From contig NZ_VTFG01000001.1 in the NCBI RefSeq assembly GCF_008692035.1, positions 558,001 to 622,000 of the forward strand: DNA of 64,000 nt, in the 5' to 3' direction. The DNA comes from Pseudomonas marginalis (GTDB lineage: Bacteria > Pseudomonadota > Gammaproteobacteria > Pseudomonadales > Pseudomonadaceae). Each line of letters starts with the position of its first letter. Position 1 is the first letter of the stretch. A program made the position numbers and the translations under genes. Shown here piece after piece: positions 18,125 through 27,400 of the stretch. The notes below the pieces were generated by a model, which worked only from the letters and a program-made list of their open reading frames with translations, had not been told where the DNA came from and did not search any database.

Positions 18125-19318
18125 TCATGCCGACGGTTCAAGGGGCAGGCACACCCGGAACAAGGCGCCCTGGCCTATCTGGCTCTCGACCTCGATGGTG
18201 CCGCCATGGGCGGCCACGATCTGTTCGGAAATAAACAACCCAAGGCCCAGTCCCGCGGCAACCTGGCTGGCTGACACCCGTTCGAACTGCTGGAAAATAC
18301 GCTTCTGGTTCTCTTCGCTGATGCCGATCCCGTGGTCACGCACTTCTACCCTGGCTTCGCCATGCTCGGTATACACGCGCACCTCCACCGGGCTCTTGGC
18401 CCCGTAGCGCAGGGCGTTGGTCAGCAGGTTGGTGACCACCTGTTCGATACGAAACTCATCCCAATTGCCCACCACCGGCCCCTCGGCCGCCAGGTGCATC
18501 GACGATTCGGCGGCGGCTACCTGCGGTGCGAAATTCTCCACCAGGTTGCTCACCAATTGCGCCAGGTCGAAGCGCCCCGGGCGTATCGACAGTTTGCCGG
18601 TGCGGATACGCGAGACGTCGAGCATGTCTTCGATCAGGCGGATCAGGCTCTGGATCTGGCGCTCATCGCGGTCGACCATGGCGTGCATCTTGTCCAGAGT
18701 GAACGCGGCGGCGTTATCCCGGGCCAGGTGCATCTTGCGCAGCTGGGTTTCGAGGATCAGGCCGTTAAGGGGCGTACGCACCTCGTGGGCGACGATCGAC
18801 ATGAAGTCGTCGCGCATGCGCACTGCCTGCTCCAGCTCGGCCTGGGTGGCCTGCAGGCGCGTGAGCAACAGCTCCTGCTCGCGGCGGCTGCGTTCCAGGG
18901 CTTCGACTTGCTGCTTCATCGCCTTGCTCTGGCGGTACAGGTCGACAAACACATTGACCTTGCTCTTGACCGCGTGGATATCCAGCGGCTTGTGCAGGAA
19001 GTCCACGGCGCCACTTTCATAGCCCTTGAACGCATAGTTGAGTTCACGGCCGGCGGCGCTGACGAACACAATCGGGATGTTCTTGGTTTTCTCGGTGCCG
19101 CGCATCAGTTCGGCCAGCTCGAACCCGTTCATGCCGGGCATCTGCACATCGAGAATCGCCATGGCGAACTCGTGTTCCAGCAACAGGGACAAGGCTTCAT
19201 CGGCGCTCAAAGCCTTGAAGACCTGACGGTCCTCGCGCTTGATCAACGCTTCGAGGGCCAGCAGGTTTTCCGGCAGATCATCGACGATCAGCAGTTTGGC
19301 CTGGACAGTACTTAACAT
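18125..19318 (-). CDS. Receiver-histidine kinase hybrid
   Basis: 397 residues, soluble. Order: N-terminal receiver (IVDDLPENLLALEALI, phospho-acceptor Asp57 in AILDVQMPGMNG), an alpha-helical linker (about 120-165) with heptad character, HisKA with His178 in FMSIVAHEVRTPLNG, and HATPase ending with GISEENQKRIFQQFERV and AAGLGLGLFISEQIV. A receiver placed before the kinase core is typical of kinases that are themselves phosphorylated by an upstream hybrid kinase. Its start overlaps the cheB-like stop (a 7-base overlap), placing it third from the end in the array headed by the 1165-residue kinase. Confidence 0.9.
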   Translation of the reverse strand: MLSTVQAKLLIVDDLPENLLALEALIKREDRQVFKALSADEALSLLLEHEFAMAILDVQMPGMNGFELAELMRGTEKTKNIPIVFVSAAGRELNYAFKGYESGAVDFLHKPLDIHAVKSKVNVFVDLYRQSKAMKQQVEALERSRREQELLLTRLQATQAELEQAVRMRDDFMSIVAHEVRTPLNGLILETQLRKMHLARDNAAAFTLDKMHAMVDRDERQIQSLIRLIEDMLDVSRIRTGKLSIRPGRFDLAQLVSNLVENFAPQVAAAESSMHLAAEGPVVGNWDEFRIEQVVTNLLTNALRYGAKSPVEVRVYTEHGEARVEVRDHGIGISEENQKRIFQQFERVSASQVAAGLGLGLFISEQIVAAHGGTIEVESQIGQGALFRVCLPLEPSA

Positions 19319-19911
19319 GGGGAGGATTCCAGGGAAGCCAGCAATGCGGCAATGTGGCTCAGGGTCAGAATATGGTCAGGGGTGTGCAGGGCCAGGGCCG
19401 CCCGCGGCATCACGGCAATCCGTGCTTCGCTGGGGTCCTGGACCACCGTGGTACCGCCCGAGTGCTTGACATGGGCCAGCCCGTGGGCGCCGTCCTGATT
19501 GGCCCCCGTCAACAAAATCGCCAGCAGGCCCTTGCCATAGGCATCGGCGGCGGAGGCAAACAGGTAGTCGATCGCCGGCCGGGAATGGTGTACCCGCTCT
19601 TCCTGGCTGAGGGACAGGCTGCGGTCATGCTCGACCGAAAGGTGATAACCGGGCCCGGCGAAATACAACGTGCCCGCCTGGATCGCTTCCTTGTCCTGCC
19701 CTTCCCTTACCGGAATCGGCAGGCGTCGCGCAAAGACTTCCGCCAGTTGGCTGCGGCGCTCATCCGGCAGGTGCAATACGGCAATGATCGGCAGGCCGAA
19801 GGTGTCGGGCAGTTCGCTGAAAATACTCAGCAACGCCTCGACGCCGCCGGCGGAGGCGCCGACGACGATGGCTTCAATCCCGCGAATCGGGTTGGCGGCA
19901 ACGTCGTTCAT
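19312..19911 (-). CDS. CheB-type protein-glutamate methylesterase domain protein
   Basis: 199 residues comprising only the CheB methylesterase domain. The catalytic triad can be placed as Ser20 in GASAGGVEAL, His47 in VLHLPDE and Asp140 in LLTGANQDGAHGL. The usual N-terminal receiver of chemotaxis CheB is absent. It is paired with a CheR gene whose stop it overlaps by 4 bases (ATGA), but no MCP, CheA or CheW gene is nearby. This CheB/CheR pair therefore probably modifies or regulates the adjacent hybrid kinases rather than classical chemoreceptors. Confidence 0.9.
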   Translation of the reverse strand: MNDVAANPIRGIEAIVVGASAGGVEALLSIFSELPDTFGLPIIAVLHLPDERRSQLAEVFARRLPIPVREGQDKEAIQAGTLYFAGPGYHLSVEHDRSLSLSQEERVHHSRPAIDYLFASAADAYGKGLLAILLTGANQDGAHGLAHVKHSGGTTVVQDPSEARIAVMPRAALALHTPDHILTLSHIAALLASLESSPC

Positions 19912-20738
19912 GATTTGCGGTAGATCCGTTCCTGCTTGACCAAGGGTTCGAATTGCTTGCTGTAGGCGGAAAAGTCCAGGGTTTCCTTACTGCCCAGGAC
20001 CAGGAAGCCGCGATGGCACAGCGACTCGTGAAACAATCCAAACGCTCGATCCTGCAATTTTTTATTGAAGTAGATCAGAACGTTACGACATGAAATTAAT
20101 TGAGTTTCTGAGAATACACTGTCGGTCGCCAGGCTGTGGTCGGCGAAGGTCACATTCTCACGCAACGATTTGTCGAAGATCGCGTAATCGTAAGCCGCCG
20201 TGTAGTAGTCGGCAAATGATCGCTGCCCCCCGGCCTGCTGATAATTGGCGGTGTAGGCCCGCACGTTCTCCAGGGAGAAGATGCCTTGCTTGGCTTTATC
20301 CAGGGACGCGGGGTTGATGTCGGTGGCATAGATGATCGTGCGTTCCAGCAGCCCTTCCTCACGCAGCAGGATGGCCATGGAGTACACCTCCTCCCCTGTG
20401 CTGCAGCCGGCAATCCAGATCTTGATCGACGGGTAAGTCTTGAGCAGCGGCACCACTTCCTGGCGAATGGCCAGGAAGTGCGACGGGTCGCGAAACATCT
20501 CGCTCACCGGGATCGTCAGGAACTGCAGCAACTGCATGAACGCTGCCGGGTCATGCAACACCCGCTCCTGCAGCGCAGAAATCGTAGCGCAGTCGAACTG
20601 GCGCAAGGCATGGGCCACGCGGCGTTTGACCGACGCGCCGGAGTAGTCGCGAAAGTCGTAGCTGTACTTGAGGTAAATCGCCTCGATCAACAGGCGCAGC
20701 TCAATATCGCTGCTCTTCTCCAAAAAACGTTGCTCCAC
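19908..20738 (-). CDS. CheR-type protein-glutamate methyltransferase
   Basis: 276 residues. The N-terminal all-helical CheR_N domain includes IYLKYSYDFRDYSGASVKRR. The SAM-binding CheR domain has IWIAGCSTGEEVYSMAILL (motif I) and ATDINPASLDKAKQG. The length is normal. The gene directly abuts the upstream 1165-residue kinase (the kinase stop is at 20739) and overlaps the CheB-like gene downstream. The grouping kinase-CheR-CheB-kinase is seen in signalling clusters of pseudomonads outside chemotaxis. Confidence 0.92.
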   Translation of the reverse strand: MEQRFLEKSSDIELRLLIEAIYLKYSYDFRDYSGASVKRRVAHALRQFDCATISALQERVLHDPAAFMQLLQFLTIPVSEMFRDPSHFLAIRQEVVPLLKTYPSIKIWIAGCSTGEEVYSMAILLREEGLLERTIIYATDINPASLDKAKQGIFSLENVRAYTANYQQAGGQRSFADYYTAAYDYAIFDKSLRENVTFADHSLATDSVFSETQLISCRNVLIYFNKKLQDRAFGLFHESLCHRGFLVLGSKETLDFSAYSKQFEPLVKQERIYRKS

Positions 20739-23700
20739 TTAAATGCGTTCCATCTTCGGTAGCCACACGCGAATCAGCGAGAACAGGCGATCCAGGTCGA
20801 TCGGCTTGGCCAGGTAATCGTTGGAACCCGCCGCGAGGCAGCGCTCCTGGTCGTCTTTCATGGCCTTGGCCGTCACCGCGATGATCGGCAGTTTCTTCCA
20901 GCGCGGGTCCTGGCGGATCAAGGCGGTGGCCTCGTAGCCGTCCATCTCCGGCATCATCACGTCCATCAGCACCAGGTCGATATCGTCGACTTCATTGAGT
21001 CTCTCGATGGCTTCGCGGCCGTTACGCCCGATCACCACCACGGCACCTTTATGCTCCAGGGCGCTGGTCAGGGCGAAGATGTTACGCACATCGTCGTCCA
21101 CCAACAGAATCTTGCGCCCCTCGAATACCTTGTCGCGGCTGCGGGCGGTCTTGAGCATCTTCTGGCGGTCATGGGACAGCTGGGATTCGACTTTGTGCAG
21201 AAAGAGTGTGACTTCATCGAGCAGGCGCTCTGGCGAACGGGCGCCCTTGATGATGATCGAGCGCGAATACTTGCGCAGTTCGGCCTCTTCATCGCGGGTC
21301 AGGTTGCGCCCGGTGTAGACGATCACCGGCGGGAACGAGCAGATATCTTCGGTGGCCATGCGCTTGAGCAACTCGTTGCCCAGCATGTCCGGCAGCTTGA
21401 GGTCGATGATCATGCAGTCATAGACGTTGGTGCGCAGCAGCTCCAGGGCGGCCTGGGCGTAGCCGACATCGGTGATTTCGATGTCATCGTCGCCGATCAG
21501 GCGGGCAATGCTGTCGCGCTGCAGGTCATCGTCCTCCACCAGCAGTACGCGCTTGACCTTCTGGGTCAGCTTGGCCTCAAGGCGCGCAAACACGTCCTTG
21601 AGCTCTTCGCGCGTCGTCGGTTTTACCGCATAGCCGATGGCGCCCATGTGCATGGCGGCTTCGACACGGTCTTCCACGGAAATCACGTGCACCGGGATAT
21701 GGCGCGTGTTGGCGTGCTCCTTGAGGCGTTGCAGCACGGTGAGCCCGGAATGGTCCGGCAGGCGCATGTCCAGCAGGATTGCATCGGGAATGTACTCCTC
21801 GGCCAGGCTGTAGCCCTCGTCCGCGCCGTGGGCCACCAGGCACTGGTAACCCAGCTCATGGGCCAGGTCGAACAGGATGCGGGCGAAGTTCGGTTCGTCC
21901 TCCACCACCAGGATGCAGCGGGTGGTGAACGGCGCCTTGTCGCGGTCATCGGCGAAGCGCGGGATCTGCCTGGTGTCGGCCACCGGCAGCGGCGAAATTG
22001 CGATGGGCGTGGGTGCGGGCGCTGTCACCACCTGGCGCGGTTGCTCGATCGGCGCGGCATCTTCCTCGCGTTCGACATACTGCTCCGGCAGCACCAGGGT
22101 AAAGGTACTGCCTTTGCCGGGTTCGCTGGTCACGCTGATATAGCCGCCAAGCAACGCGGCCAGGTCGCGGGAAATCGACAGGCCCAGGCCCGTGCCGCCG
22201 TAACGGCGGTTGGTGGTGCCATCGGCCTGGCGGAACGCCTCGAAGATGCTTTCCTGCTGGTCCGGGGCAATCCCGATGCCCGAATCGCGCACGGTAAAGG
22301 CGATGCCTTCCCCAGGCGCGCGGGACACCGACAGGCTGACCTCGCCTTGCTCGGTGAACTTGATCGCGTTGGAGAGCAGGTTCTTGAGGATCTGCTCCAG
22401 GCGCTGGCGGTCGGTGAACAGCATGATCGGTGCATCGGCCTGCACCTGCACCTGGAAGCCCAGCTTACGGTCGGCGGCCAACGGTTCGAACATCCCGCGC
22501 AGGCCATCGACCAGGCGCGTGACGCTTGAGTTTTCCGGGCGCACTTCCAGCTTGCCGGCTTCCACCTTGGAAATATCCAGGATGTCGTTGATCAGGTTGA
22601 GCAGGTCATTGCCCGCCGAATAGATCGACTCGGCAAACTTGACCTGTTCGGCGCTGAGGTTTTCCTGGGGGTTTTCCGCCAGCAACTTGGCCAGGATCAA
22701 CGAACTGTTCAGCGGCGTGCGCAGTTCGTGGGACATATTGGCGAGGAATTCGGACTTGTACTTGCTGGAGCGCTGCAATTCATCGGCGCGATCTTCCAGC
22801 TCCAGCTGGGCCTGGTTGAGTTCGACGTTCTTGCGGTCCATGGCGTCGCGCTGTTCGGCCAGGGTCTGGGTCTGTTCGGCCAGTTGCTCGTTGGTCTGCT
22901 CCAGCTCGGCCTGCTGGGTTTCCAGGTGAGCCTGGGACTCCTTGAGAATGCGCGACTGCTCTTCGAGTTCTTCGTTGGCGGTCTTGAGTTCTTCCTGCTG
23001 TACCTGCAGTTCTTCGTTGAGCTGCTGGGTTTCGGCCAGCACTTCCTGCAGGCGTTGGCGATAACGGGCGGCCTCGATGGAGGTGCCGATATTGCCGGCG
23101 ATCAGCTCCAGCAGTTCGACGTCGCGCTCCTCCAGCGGGCGCAAAAAGCCCAGTTCGATCACACCGTTGACGCGGTCGTCATCGCTGGTCGGAACCACCA
23201 GCACGCTGCGGGTCGAGCCTTCGCCCAGGCCGGAGCTGACCTTGAAGTAGTCCACCGGCACGTCGTCCAGGCGAATCAGGCGATCGAGCTGGGCGGCCTG
23301 CCCAACGATTCCCTCATCGCTGTAGATCGACTGCTCCAGCTGTTCCTGCTCGCGGGAGAAGCCATAGGTGGCCACACGCTTGAGGCCGCCGTGCTCTTCG
23401 CGCACATACAGCGCCGCCACCGCCGAGCCCATATATTGGGCAAAGAACTGCAGGATATTGCGCCCGAGCATGTTCAAGGTCAGTTGGCCGAGCACCTGTT
23501 CGGCCAGTTCGGTCTGGCCGTTACGCAGCCACGCCTGCCGCTCCAGGCGTTGTGCGATCTTCTGTTGTGACGCGAGGTTTGCGCTGTAACTATCTGACAG
23601 GGCGATTAAATTTTTTCTACCGATATACGCCAGGATCCCGCTCAGGCCGAGAACGAACAACAGATAGAGGGTGACGCTGATCACCGTGGTGCGCGTGACC

Positions 23701-24236
23701 TGTTCATTGCGAGTGATCCGGAACTGTTGCTCCATCGCCACCGCGTCTTCGTATTCCTTGCGGATTTCGTCGGTCAGGCGCTTGCCCCGGCCGGACTTCA
23801 CGGCGTTGCGATAGTCACCGCTTTGGCGCTGCAGGTCGATCATCGACTGGGCGTATTTGTTCCATTCGGCTTGCAGGGCTTCCAGGCGTTTCAGACGGTC
23901 CACCTGTTGCGGGTTATCCGCCACCAGCTCCTGCAGGTTACGCAGGTCGGCAATGATGCGCGGCTTGGCCACTTCGTACGGGTCGAGGAAGTGCTCGTCC
24001 CCGGTGATCAGGAAACCACGCATGCCGGTTTCAAGATCGACGGTCAGCTTGGACGACTCATTGAGGTTGTTGATGACCCGGTCCGTGTGTTCCACCCACT
24101 GGATCACCGAGAGCAAATAGGTGATCAGACAGACGAAAAACACCGCGCTGAGCACGCCCACACCCAGGGGCAATGCCACGTTTCGGCTGAGCAGTGTACG
24201 AAAGCTCTTTTCATCGACGGACGACGCGGGAGTCAT
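20739..24236 (-). CDS. CHASE3/GAF hybrid histidine kinase with three receiver domains
   Basis: 1165 residues. Order: N-terminal helix (about 20-43); periplasmic CHASE3 domain with the family segment LETGMRGFLITGDEHFL; second helix (about 190-210); GAF domain (about 245-400); a long coiled coil (about 400-510, rich in Gln/Glu/Leu heptads); HisKA with the His in NMSHELRTPLNSS; HATPase with GTGLGLSISRDLAALLGG; then three receivers with Asp in LLDMRLPD, IIDLKLPD and LMDVMMPE. Start 24236 (MTPASSVDEKSF) is preferred because AAGG lies about 8 bases upstream; 24242 and 24281 are in-frame alternatives. It heads the minus-strand array. Confidence 0.92.
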   Translation of the reverse strand: MTPASSVDEKSFRTLLSRNVALPLGVGVLSAVFFVCLITYLLSVIQWVEHTDRVINNLNESSKLTVDLETGMRGFLITGDEHFLDPYEVAKPRIIADLRNLQELVADNPQQVDRLKRLEALQAEWNKYAQSMIDLQRQSGDYRNAVKSGRGKRLTDEIRKEYEDAVAMEQQFRITRNEQVTRTTVISVTLYLLFVLGLSGILAYIGRKNLIALSDSYSANLASQQKIAQRLERQAWLRNGQTELAEQVLGQLTLNMLGRNILQFFAQYMGSAVAALYVREEHGGLKRVATYGFSREQEQLEQSIYSDEGIVGQAAQLDRLIRLDDVPVDYFKVSSGLGEGSTRSVLVVPTSDDDRVNGVIELGFLRPLEERDVELLELIAGNIGTSIEAARYRQRLQEVLAETQQLNEELQVQQEELKTANEELEEQSRILKESQAHLETQQAELEQTNEQLAEQTQTLAEQRDAMDRKNVELNQAQLELEDRADELQRSSKYKSEFLANMSHELRTPLNSSLILAKLLAENPQENLSAEQVKFAESIYSAGNDLLNLINDILDISKVEAGKLEVRPENSSVTRLVDGLRGMFEPLAADRKLGFQVQVQADAPIMLFTDRQRLEQILKNLLSNAIKFTEQGEVSLSVSRAPGEGIAFTVRDSGIGIAPDQQESIFEAFRQADGTTNRRYGGTGLGLSISRDLAALLGGYISVTSEPGKGSTFTLVLPEQYVEREEDAAPIEQPRQVVTAPAPTPIAISPLPVADTRQIPRFADDRDKAPFTTRCILVVEDEPNFARILFDLAHELGYQCLVAHGADEGYSLAEEYIPDAILLDMRLPDHSGLTVLQRLKEHANTRHIPVHVISVEDRVEAAMHMGAIGYAVKPTTREELKDVFARLEAKLTQKVKRVLLVEDDDLQRDSIARLIGDDDIEITDVGYAQAALELLRTNVYDCMIIDLKLPDMLGNELLKRMATEDICSFPPVIVYTGRNLTRDEEAELRKYSRSIIIKGARSPERLLDEVTLFLHKVESQLSHDRQKMLKTARSRDKVFEGRKILLVDDDVRNIFALTSALEHKGAVVVIGRNGREAIERLNEVDDIDLVLMDVMMPEMDGYEATALIRQDPRWKKLPIIAVTAKAMKDDQERCLAAGSNDYLAKPIDLDRLFSLIRVWLPKMERI

Positions 24237-24329
24237 GGGCATGCCTTGGCCAAATAGGGAAAAACCGGGAGTTTGCCCCAAAGTGTCGGTAGAGGGCTAC
24301 GTTTCTGACGCGGATTAAGGTTTAAACCC

Positions 24330-24461
24330 ATGAACACGCCCAACTTGCCACCGCCGACGCCCGACATTTATGGAACCAATGCCGGAGGAACACCTTGGTG
24401 CGCTCCCGACACTCAACGGAGGTCTGAAGCAGGTCCAGGGAGGACCAACAACCACAGGTAA
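24330..24461 (+). CDS. Small ORF translationally coupled to the large C58-like gene
   Basis: 43-codon ORF beginning MNTPNLPPPTPDIYG and ending on TAA at 24459-24461. TAAGG sits about 9 bases before its ATG. Its stop overlaps the ATG of the following 1186-residue gene (TAATG), a classic coupling arrangement. Composition is proline- and glycine-rich with no recognisable domain. It may be a real micropeptide, a leader that sets expression of the large gene, or chance. Protein-level existence is unsupported. Confidence 0.35.
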   Translation: MNTPNLPPPTPDIYGTNAGGTPWCAPDTQRRSEAGPGRTNNHR

Positions 24462-27400
24462 TGAAGATGGCATCCTCATTGAGCTTCCAACCACGCCCCT
24501 CGGTTATAGATCACTCCATTGCATCGACGCCTGCTCAGTCGCAGGCCACCCCTGGTAACACCCTGTCCACCCACAGCGACCCCGTCGCCACATCTGCACG
24601 ACGCTCCGCGGATGAATCGCAGCCTCTTTCACCCCAAGCACGCGCACAGGCAAACGCACAGAACTGGAAAAACCTCGCGCACCAGCTCACCGAGGCGACG
24701 AAGAGCCTGGGAGAGGACGCGGCTCCAGCCGCCGTGTTGTCACATTTGAAAACCACTCAAACAGTCATTGATCCACACTCGGCCTTTCACGCGTCCGGCG
24801 CTCCGGGCAGCGACTCCACTGTCAACCTGGAAAGCTTTATCAAGCACCATGATTTACCTATCCCTGAAACCCGAGCCGACCTGCTTCACCTGGCAGATGC
24901 CGCGAACGCCCGCGCCTTGGAACCGCCGCTGGGTGATCTCGGCGGAGGCTTATCCTGGCCCCTTCCCCTGACCCAGGAACAACGCCGCAAGATACGGGTC
25001 ATCGTCGAGTCCGGCATCCTGCGCCGCAATATCCAGGCAGAGCCCTCCTTAGCTCGGGCAGAGCTGGCCAAAGGGGCGCTGGGTGCGCTTATCAAGGCCA
25101 GCGCGCTTTCGGATGTCGAACTGCAAGACCCCGCGAGGGCGCTGGACACCCTGCTCAAGTCCCCCATGGCCCAGACCATAGGGCAGACAATCCAGGGCGG
25201 GCTGAATGGAATCGCCACGCCCACCAGTATCAGCGACTACCTGTTGGCCGCCCTTCACATCGGTCTCGATCGTGAGTCCGTCGTGTTGCCTGTGAGAAAT
25301 TCAATCGCTGGCTTTGACTTGGGCCATCAAAACTATTGGGGCCTGCCACCGTCAGCCATCGTCCAGGGGCTCAGTGATCATCTGGTGGCTAAAGGCCGGG
25401 CTACGCCAGCCACGGCCAAGCTGGCCACTCACCTGTTGCTGTCACGTACAGCGCCCCAGTTCCTGGTCAGGGATATTCCCGGCTCGCTGGTCAACGGCAG
25501 CCAGGCCTGGGTGAGTTTCTGCCTGGCGGTGGCCAAGGTCGAGGCGAGTGCCCCGGGGACGGCATCCCGGATGAGCTACGGCCAGGTCATGAGTGCCGCA
25601 CAAGCCCTGAATGATCCAGCGGAGCACATCATCACGCCCTTGTTGCTGGATTGGGGCGTGTCCAACGGACTGGTCGCAAAGAAGGACGATGCCTCCTACA
25701 CCCCTCAGGAAGTGGACAGCATCCGGACCGCGTTCAATGAGCAGTTAAGCGCCAGAGTCAAGGCCTCCCAATCATTGATGGCCGAGACTCCAAGCAGAAA
25801 AGCCATCGCCCTGGAAAAGCTCAAGGAGCACTTTGGCGAGGGCATCGACTTTGAGTCAAAAAGTCTCTCAACCGTTTCCGATGACGAGGCCAGGCAACTG
25901 CCTGGCAAGCACTCGATGCTGGACATGGCGATGATGGGCATTAACGTCAACTGGAGAACCGACGACCCTGGCCTTCCTATCCACGCGATCAACCAGCAAC
26001 CCAGGCTCAACGTCAATGGGACATTCCTGGGGCAATACGAATCGGCAATCGAATCACTCAAAGATGGCATTCAGACCCAGGTAAAACACATGATTTCCGA
26101 GCTGCCAGTGGAAGATCGGAAAAACCTGGAGTTCGGTAAAATCGAATTATTTCAATACAACCAATACAAGATTGGCAGGGGTTTCATAAACCCGGCCGCT
26201 TTCCAATCCAAGCTCAACGAATTGCTGGTAAGAACCGAAAGGCAGGTTGACGGAAAAACCGAGGTCAATGTTTATGAGATCGATGTCCGGAACAAACGCA
26301 TCGTCAAGCGACAGAGTGAGGCAGCCATTACGCGGGGTGAATGGCGCGACGCGAATATATTGACCAAAGTCGAAAAGTTCACCCCTGGGCATCAGGACCG
26401 GCTCGGGCAAGAACAGCCGCCGGAGGACCCTTCTCGTCCCCCATCGAGTTTCACCTCTGCCCGAACACACGACCTGGCAGGCGCTTTTTTTGAGCACCTT
26501 GATATCGAAAGCCAATGGCAGCAAGCCAATGGAAGCACCACACTCGATCAGCAGAAAGAAAATGATGAGCGACTGAGGCAGTTTTCTCTCAACTTGATTC
26601 CCTTGAGATCGGCCATTGTCAACTTCCGCGACGGTGACTATGAAGCCGGGCTCATGGACCTTGGCCTGGATGCGCTGGGGCTGCTGACCGCGGGCTACGG
26701 TGCGGGCGCAAAGGTCGCCAAGGTGGCTTCATCCTCGGCGTCCGCTGCCATGAAGGCACTGCAGGCGGGTCGCGTCATCGGCAGTAGCCTTATCAGCTCG
26801 CTCAACCCGTTGAGCGGAGTGAGGAGCGCGGCGACGGGAGCCGCCAAGCTGGCCACGCGCGGCGCACGATTTCTCGGCGATTCCGGGCAGTTACTGATCA
26901 ACAAGGTGCGTGGCGCGTCCGGAAGCTATGACCTGTTGAAGGCCGCAAACAAGGAACATGGCCCGACGCTGATAGGGTCTTATAAGGTCGGAGAGCAAAG
27001 TGTCGAAGGCTTTGCCGTGTTGAAAAACGATCAGTGGTTCAGTTATGACCCTGTCCGGAACCTGCCCTATGGCCCGCCAATCGAGGATTTCTCCCCCCTG
27101 CGCGGCAATCTGTTCGGTAGAGTCGCAGATAAATGCCTGGCGAGTGTCGGAACGAATATCGCCGGCGCGAGAACCTCCAACACACTTCCAAAATTCAACC
27201 TGGGTTATCGAAACGGCGCATTGGATGATCTGCCGGATTACGCTGGACAGCGCAGTTTCGAGGCGTTGATGGCATTGGCGGCAAAACCTGGTAGGACCCC
27301 TGAAGAAATGGGGATTCTGGCCAGGGAGTTGAAGGCCAAAAGAATTGAAGAGGGCGAGTATTTCACTGCGTTGCTTACCCGCGACGTCGAGAATCTTCCC

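Noticed and set aside
19312..20738. A chemotaxis operon
   Set aside because: CheR and CheB only; no cheA, cheW, cheY with motility context or chemoreceptor gene. The neighbours are hybrid kinases.
21051..22529. A 492-codon plus-strand frame opposite the giant hybrid kinase
   Set aside because: Antisense shadow of receiver and HATPase domains; no ribosome site or domain.
24370..24558. 62-codon plus-strand frame overlapping the start of the large C58-like gene
   Set aside because: Runs out of frame into the large gene; no ribosome site, and composition is unlike a coding sequence.
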